A program made the position numbers and the translations under genes. Source: Thermoplasmata archaeon (GTDB taxonomy: Archaea; Thermoplasmatota; Thermoplasmata; Lutacidiplasmatales; UBA184). Taken from it: 10,556 nucleotides of DNA. Location of the stretch: assembly GCA_030039135.1 (NCBI GenBank), contig JASHQN010000113.1:1-10556 (forward strand), given 5' to 3'. This document shows, piece by piece, positions 7,193 to 10,556 of the stretch. The notes below the pieces were generated by a model. It was not told the DNA's origin, made no database searches, and was given only the letters and a program-made list of their open reading frames with translations. Positions within the stretch are counted from its first letter, which is position 1; the number at the start of each line of letters is the position of its first letter.

Positions 7193-7223
7193 CCGAACGC
7201 AGGGTCGGCGACCGGTTTCCCGA

Positions 7224-7889
7224 GTGATCCGCGCGGGTCCCTGCGCCCTCGGGGCGTCGCTTCATATCGAGGGCGGCGGTGCCCCGCTCGTGCCGGGCGC
7301 GAGTCTTCCCGAGACGGTCCGGCCGTTGAGCCGCTTCAAGATCGATCTGTCGGGCGAGGCGCGGCGGTTCTTCCGTGAGAGGATTCGCGTCGCAGGAACC
7401 GGTCTCGGCCTCGGCCTCGCGTTCACCGCGATCGGTCTCTTCGAGGTCGGAGTCCTCGCTCCTCGGGGGCCGACCGTGGATTACGGGATCGCACTGCTCC
7501 TGATCGTTCTCGGCGCGGGGGTGTCGTTCATCAGCGTGTACTCCGGCCTGATCAACCCGGTCACAGGGATGCGAGGCAACGCGGCCGGGATCGTCTTCGA
7601 GCGACGTTGGGGACGCACGATCCTGTGGGAGTGGACCGATCCCGAGCTTCAGATCGACATCGACGACCGGAGCGCCGACTCTACGGCCAGCGAGAAGGAG
7701 CGGGGCCGTCTCTTCTTTGAGGGACCCGGCGGGGTCTACGGGAACCTGACGCCCGCCACGCTCGCACCGGTGCTCAACACCGCCCGCACCTACGGGGCGG
7801 CGGTGTCCGACAAGATCCTGGAGCAGCGCGACCGGAAGGGCGTCCATTCGCTGCGTCGGATCCGCGTGCGACCTCGCCCCATCCGATGA
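7224..7889 (+). CDS. Small membrane protein of unknown function, two predicted helices
   Basis: I do not recognise this protein. Counting from 7224 it has two hydrophobic segments, residues 56-79 and 87-108, linked by a short loop (APRGPTVDYG), then a soluble C-terminal part of about 110 residues. That part starts with strand-like sequence (GIVFERRWGRTILWEWTDPELQIDIDD, key residues W129, W135, W137) reminiscent of the small PH-like domains that follow a helical hairpin in many archaeal and bacterial membrane proteins, and ends in a basic tail (RRIRVRPRPIR). The start is uncertain: GTG 7224, GTG 7290 and TTG 7326 are all in frame. The first 34 residues from 7224 are Gly/Ala/Pro-rich and a TATA-like element lies at 7261-7268, both of which favour 7290 or 7326. 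It follows endA without overlap and may be transcribed separately. Confidence 0.6.
   Translation: MIRAGPCALGASLHIEGGGAPLVPGASLPETVRPLSRFKIDLSGEARRFFRERIRVAGTGLGLGLAFTAIGLFEVGVLAPRGPTVDYGIALLLIVLGAGVSFISVYSGLINPVTGMRGNAAGIVFERRWGRTILWEWTDPELQIDIDDRSADSTASEKERGRLFFEGPGGVYGNLTPATLAPVLNTARTYGAAVSDKILEQRDRKGVHSLRRIRVRPRPIR
7261..7268 (+). promoter_or_regulatory. Possible archaeal TATA box
   Basis: TTCATATC is one of very few A/T-rich stretches outside the solid coding regions. A TATA box here would place transcription start near 7290, matching the in-frame GTG at 7290 (leaderless) or TTG at 7326 of the membrane-protein gene. No clear BRE is visible in front of it, so this is tentative. Confidence 0.25.
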
Positions 7890-7891
7890 GC

Positions 7892-7906
7892 CCCGGCAGC
7901 GCCGGG
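7892..7906 (+). terminator. GC-rich hairpin after the membrane-protein gene
   Basis: CCCGGC-AGC-GCCGGG forms a perfect six-base-pair stem with a three-base loop, beginning three bases after the stop at 7887-7889. No T-run follows, and archaeal termination usually needs one, so it may instead protect the 3' end of the message or be a by-product of the base composition. Confidence 0.25.
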
Positions 7907-8008
7907 CGTGTCGGGCGCGGCGCTCGATTTCCTCGGGCGCCGGCCGAGGCTCCGCGATGACCTTATCGTCACGGCGCGGAATCAGGTCGAACACCTACCG
8001 GCCCACGG

Positions 8009-8863
8009 ATGGCGAGCTATCGGCTGCCCCAGCAACCCCAGTACGACCCTCAGTGGTCCCGGCTTCGGTCGGCGATCCTTCGCGCCCTACCGGGGTTCCG
8101 CGACGCTCCGACGACGCCGGTACCGCGGGGGGCCCGTCCGCCGTCCCCCGAGGACCCTCCGCTCGTCGGGGAGGCGTACGGGCGCACGTGGCTGGTGGCG
8201 TACCGACGGCCCACGTTCTTTTTCCCAGACCAGACCCTCAACGTGGTCACCGCGATCCGCTGGGACGACCCGGAACGGTTGATCCTCTACGAGACTCCCT
8301 GGCTCTATATCGGGGGGCGTCCCCGGATATTCTCCCGACTGAGCCCGGACCTCGAGAGGATCATCGAGAAGCAGCGGAGGGCCGAGCGGAACCTCGTGGG
8401 GTATCAGACGGGGGACTCCGGGTTCGACCGAGACTGGGCGTTCTACGCGTACCGCTCGCGCCCTTCGGTGGTGCTGCGCGATCCGGATCGCCGCAGTTGG
8501 CTAAAGGGGCTCGCCGATCTCCGCCCGCGGCGGGGAAGCGATTTCCCCACGATCGCGTCGCTCGGAACGACCGCCTCCCTAGGCGTGGTCGTCAGCGACT
8601 CCGACGAGACCGTGCGCCAGGCCAAGACCCTCGTGCCTTCGTTCGGCCACATCCTGGACGCGATCGAGGTATCCACGGGCAACATCCCGGCGAGCCGGCT
8701 TCCGCTCACGATGGACCTCCTGCCCGACGGCACGGGCTACCCTTCGCCCACGCTCCGGTTCCGCTGCGTCTCGTGCGGTCAGCAGTCGCACCCTCGCTAC
8801 GTTCCGGATTTCCAGACCGAGATCTGCGCCCAGTGTCGCAAGGGGCTCTACGCTTCCGGGTGA
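8009..8863 (+). CDS. Uncharacterised protein with C-terminal zinc ribbon
   Basis: I do not recognise this 284-residue protein. The C-terminus carries four cysteines in two pairs, RCVSCG (C253, C256) and CAQC (C273, C276), a CX2C-X16-CX2C zinc-ribbon arrangement. The N-terminal 55 residues are Pro/Arg-rich and probably disordered (QQPQYDPQW, TTPVPRGARPPSPEDPP). The middle, about 55-245, is aromatic-rich and looks like a mixed alpha/beta domain (TWLVAYRRPTFFFPDQTLNVVTAIRWDD; YETPWLYIGG), with no transmembrane helix. Zinc ribbons of this kind serve in nucleic-acid or protein binding, but no catalytic motif is seen, so no function is offered. ATG start, the first ATG start among the plus-strand genes here. 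No ribosome binding site precedes it; a weak A/T patch (CTTATC, 7962-7967) lies 42 bases upstream. It converges on the permease gene. Confidence 0.65.
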   Translation: MASYRLPQQPQYDPQWSRLRSAILRALPGFRDAPTTPVPRGARPPSPEDPPLVGEAYGRTWLVAYRRPTFFFPDQTLNVVTAIRWDDPERLILYETPWLYIGGRPRIFSRLSPDLERIIEKQRRAERNLVGYQTGDSGFDRDWAFYAYRSRPSVVLRDPDRRSWLKGLADLRPRRGSDFPTIASLGTTASLGVVVSDSDETVRQAKTLVPSFGHILDAIEVSTGNIPASRLPLTMDLLPDGTGYPSPTLRFRCVSCGQQSHPRYVPDFQTEICAQCRKGLYASG

Positions 8864-8996
8864 GTGCGCAACCGTCCGCCGTCGTCGGACCGAGCCCGAA
8901 GCTGCGCCCCCTGACTGACCTGTCACGCGAGCACTACGCCCATCCTGGGTGTGCACTAACGGCTCGGCCCGGGGGCCCCGAGTGGGTGGGGCCGGA
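8864..8996. other. Convergent intergenic region with imperfect GC hairpins
   Basis: These 133 bases separate two convergent genes. They hold a small inverted repeat, CCCA-TCC-TGGG (8939-8949), and an imperfect one at 8963-8982 (CTCGGCC...GGCC, CCGAG). Neither is followed by a T-run on either strand. Bidirectional termination is expected by position, but no strong terminator can be read. Confidence 0.3.
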
Positions 8997-10556
8997 TCAG
9001 GGAGCCGACCCGGTCGCGGGGACGCCCATCCTGCCCGATGCCTCGTCGATCGTCCGGTCGGCGTCCGCCCGGGCCATCAACTGCTCGACCTCGACCAGGT
9101 CCTTCGTCCGGTAGCCGCTGTAGATGCCCCAGACATACACAACCGCGGCGAACACCAGGAAGATCGGCGTGTCCCACGGGGTCGCGATGTAGCCGTTCAC
9201 GTGGATCAGGAGCCCCCCGACCTGGGTCCAGGAGTTGTAGACCGTGAAGAAATTGATGAGGTACATCCCGAACAGCAAGACGAGGACCCAGAGGCCGGCG
9301 CGGTACATCTGCTTCCCGTCGGGGTTCGATCGCATGTAGCCGATCGCGGTCGGCACGGCGACGATGAGCAGGAGACAGACGTAGTAGATCGCGAACGTCA
9401 TGATCAACGTGCCATCGGACTGGGGCGGCTTACTCGGCGAGAGCGAAACGACGTCTCCGATGTAGAGGTAGATGTACCCGTAGACGGTGACGGCCACCGT
9501 CAACACGAGCTGAACGATCCCGATCGCCCACGATGTGCCCGACGAGAGTCCCATGTTCCGGGGCGCGTAGAAGAAGTAGAATACCGGCAAAACCAGGAAG
9601 ATGACGGTCATCACGTAGAACAGGCCGCCCCACATCGTCCAGTAGATCACGAACGCCCCGCCGATGAACGCGACCGCTCCGATCCAGAACGCCGCCGGCA
9701 GCCGGTACGGTCGTTTCATGTTGGGTGAGTGCCGCCGCAGCGCGAGGAGCGTGAGCGGGCCCATGATCAACGAGACCGCGAAGGCGTCGGTGACGAACTC
9801 CGCGAACAGGAACCACGAAGGGAAGGGAGCGATAAAGATCCCGCCGACCACCGTCGTGACGATCAGCGCGATCCAGGGGATGCGGGTCCGCTGCTGGATC
9901 CGCAATAGCGGCTTCGGGTAGAACCCATCCGCGCCCACCCCGTAGACGGCCCGGGTCGCTTCCCCGAGGAAGACCCAGCCCGTTCCCGCGGGCGATATGA
10001 CGGCGTCCGCGAGCAGGAAGGCCGCGAAGCCGCCGAGCAGCGCGGGACCGGCCTCTTTCATCACGTTGTAGAAGGGTGCGGTGTGAAGCGGGCCCGAGGC
10101 GAGCCCCGACCAGTTGCCCGGGACGATTCCCGCGGCCGTCCAGTTGACCGCGCCGATGAAGACCACTTGGAGCAGCACGTAGAGCACGACCGCCGCCGAG
10201 ATCGAGAGCACGATCGCCCGCGGCGCATCCCGCTGCGGGTTCTTCGCCTCGCCCGAGAACTGGGCGGCTCCGCGGAACCCGAGGTAGGCGAACCCGATGC
10301 CGGCGGTCGGGATCGACGTGAAGATGCCCGGCCATCCGAACGGAGCGAAGCCGACGGCGACCGTCAGGTTGCTCGAGTGGAACACTGTGAACAGGAAGAT
10401 GATCGTCAACGCTGGGATGATGAACTTCCACCAGGTGACGACCGTGTTGAAGGCGCCGAGGAACCGTACGCCTACGTAGTTCAGGAAAAAGAACCCGATC
10501 AACAGGAGGATGGCGATCCCGACGCCCTGGCTCGTGAGAAGTCCGTTGGAACCCAC
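8997..10556 (-). CDS. APC-superfamily amino-acid permease, N-terminus beyond the window
   Basis: Membrane transporter of the amino acid-polyamine-organocation superfamily; the substrate is not readable from the sequence. The signature FRGAAQFSGEAKNPQRDAPRAI (residues about 94-115 of the visible part) matches the conserved region around helix 6 to 7 of these permeases, where an acidic residue and NPxRxxPRAI are typical. Around ten hydrophobic helices are visible, ending in a charged cytoplasmic tail (EVEQLMARADADRTIDEASG). The frame is open to the right edge of the window; the GTG at 10554-10556 would be mid-protein because helices 1 to 4 or so of the family are missing, so the real start lies outside. 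It is transcribed opposite to all other genes here and its regulation cannot be seen. Confidence is high for the superfamily, low for the substrate. Confidence 0.88.
   Translation of the reverse strand: MGSNGLLTSQGVGIAILLLIGFFFLNYVGVRFLGAFNTVVTWWKFIIPALTIIFLFTVFHSSNLTVAVGFAPFGWPGIFTSIPTAGIGFAYLGFRGAAQFSGEAKNPQRDAPRAIVLSISAAVVLYVLLQVVFIGAVNWTAAGIVPGNWSGLASGPLHTAPFYNVMKEAGPALLGGFAAFLLADAVISPAGTGWVFLGEATRAVYGVGADGFYPKPLLRIQQRTRIPWIALIVTTVVGGIFIAPFPSWFLFAEFVTDAFAVSLIMGPLTLLALRRHSPNMKRPYRLPAAFWIGAVAFIGGAFVIYWTMWGGLFYVMTVIFLVLPVFYFFYAPRNMGLSSGTSWAIGIVQLVLTVAVTVYGYIYLYIGDVVSLSPSKPPQSDGTLIMTFAIYYVCLLLIVAVPTAIGYMRSNPDGKQMYRAGLWVLVLLFGMYLINFFTVYNSWTQVGGLLIHVNGYIATPWDTPIFLVFAAVVYVWGIYSGYRTKDLVEVEQLMARADADRTIDEASGRMGVPATGSAP

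Noticed and set aside
8307..8314. CTATATCG considered as a TATA box
   Set aside because: It lies inside the well-supported zinc-ribbon gene with no start codon at a suitable distance leading to a credible gene.
8963..8982. Palindromic GC stretch considered as a bidirectional terminator
   Set aside because: The stem is interrupted, the loop is too small in its best register and there is no T-run on either strand; kept only as part of the intergenic description.
7957..9114. Plus-strand open frame of 385 codons overlapping the zinc-ribbon gene and the permease end
   Set aside because: Runs through two genes and a convergent intergenic region with low-complexity Arg/Pro/Gly sequence; the 8009-8863 frame has natural composition and a zinc ribbon.
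8949..9728. Plus-strand open frame opposite the permease
   Set aside because: Asp/Arg/His-rich complement of a hydrophobic membrane protein, with no independent support.
1..10556. Search for tRNA or rRNA genes, CRISPR arrays, insertion sequences, attachment sites or a defence cassette
   Set aside because: No direct-repeat arrays, transposase-like frames, terminal inverted repeats or RNA-gene signatures were seen; the window reads as housekeeping genes plus a transporter.

Overview
The window is a gene-dense, very G+C-rich stretch (roughly two-thirds G+C or more) from an archaeon. The diagnosis rests on the genes: two consecutive prenyltransferases of archaeal ether-lipid synthesis, a CDP-archaeol synthase (CarS), an archaeal tRNA-splicing endonuclease (EndA) and a DUF2070 membrane protein, a family I know only from Archaea. 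The lineage is an inference. Arginine-rich, not strongly acidic proteins argue against haloarchaea, and a G+C-rich relative of Thermoplasmatota from soil or sediment fits, but a search would be needed to place it.

Positions 1-7192 look like one plus-strand operon of seven genes: DGGGP synthase (5' end outside the window), GGGP synthase, DUF2070 membrane protein, M20-family metallopeptidase, CarS, orotate phosphoribosyltransferase (PyrE) and EndA. Genes overlap by 4 to 11 bases or lie about 10 bases apart. Five of them (GGGPS, DUF2070, CarS, PyrE, EndA) start with GTG, and three junctions are exact GTGA overlaps. GGGPS, DGGGPS and CarS carry out three consecutive steps: geranylgeranyl-PP plus glycerol-1-phosphate gives GGGP, then DGGGP, then CDP-activated digeranylgeranylglycerol. 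The operon therefore carries most of the route to the activated archaeal lipid precursor, with two membrane or peptidase genes of unknown purpose inserted in it.

The M20 gene has no ATG, GTG or TTG start for its true N-terminus. Its homologous reading frame extends about 140 bases or more upstream of the first possible canonical start. A fourth GTGA overlap sits just before a run of six G, suggesting a one-base loss there (sequencing error or real frameshift).

Positions 7193-8863 hold two plus-strand genes I do not recognise: a small two-helix membrane protein, and a 284-residue protein with a C-terminal CxxC...CxxC zinc ribbon. A weak TATA-like element and a GC hairpin flank the first of them.

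From 8997 to the right edge an APC-superfamily amino-acid permease lies on the minus strand, convergent with the zinc-ribbon gene and cut off at its N-terminus by the window edge. I see no RNA genes, mobile elements or CRISPR arrays, and no sign of a defence system. The points most worth following are the lipid operon, its DUF2070 member and the broken M20 start.
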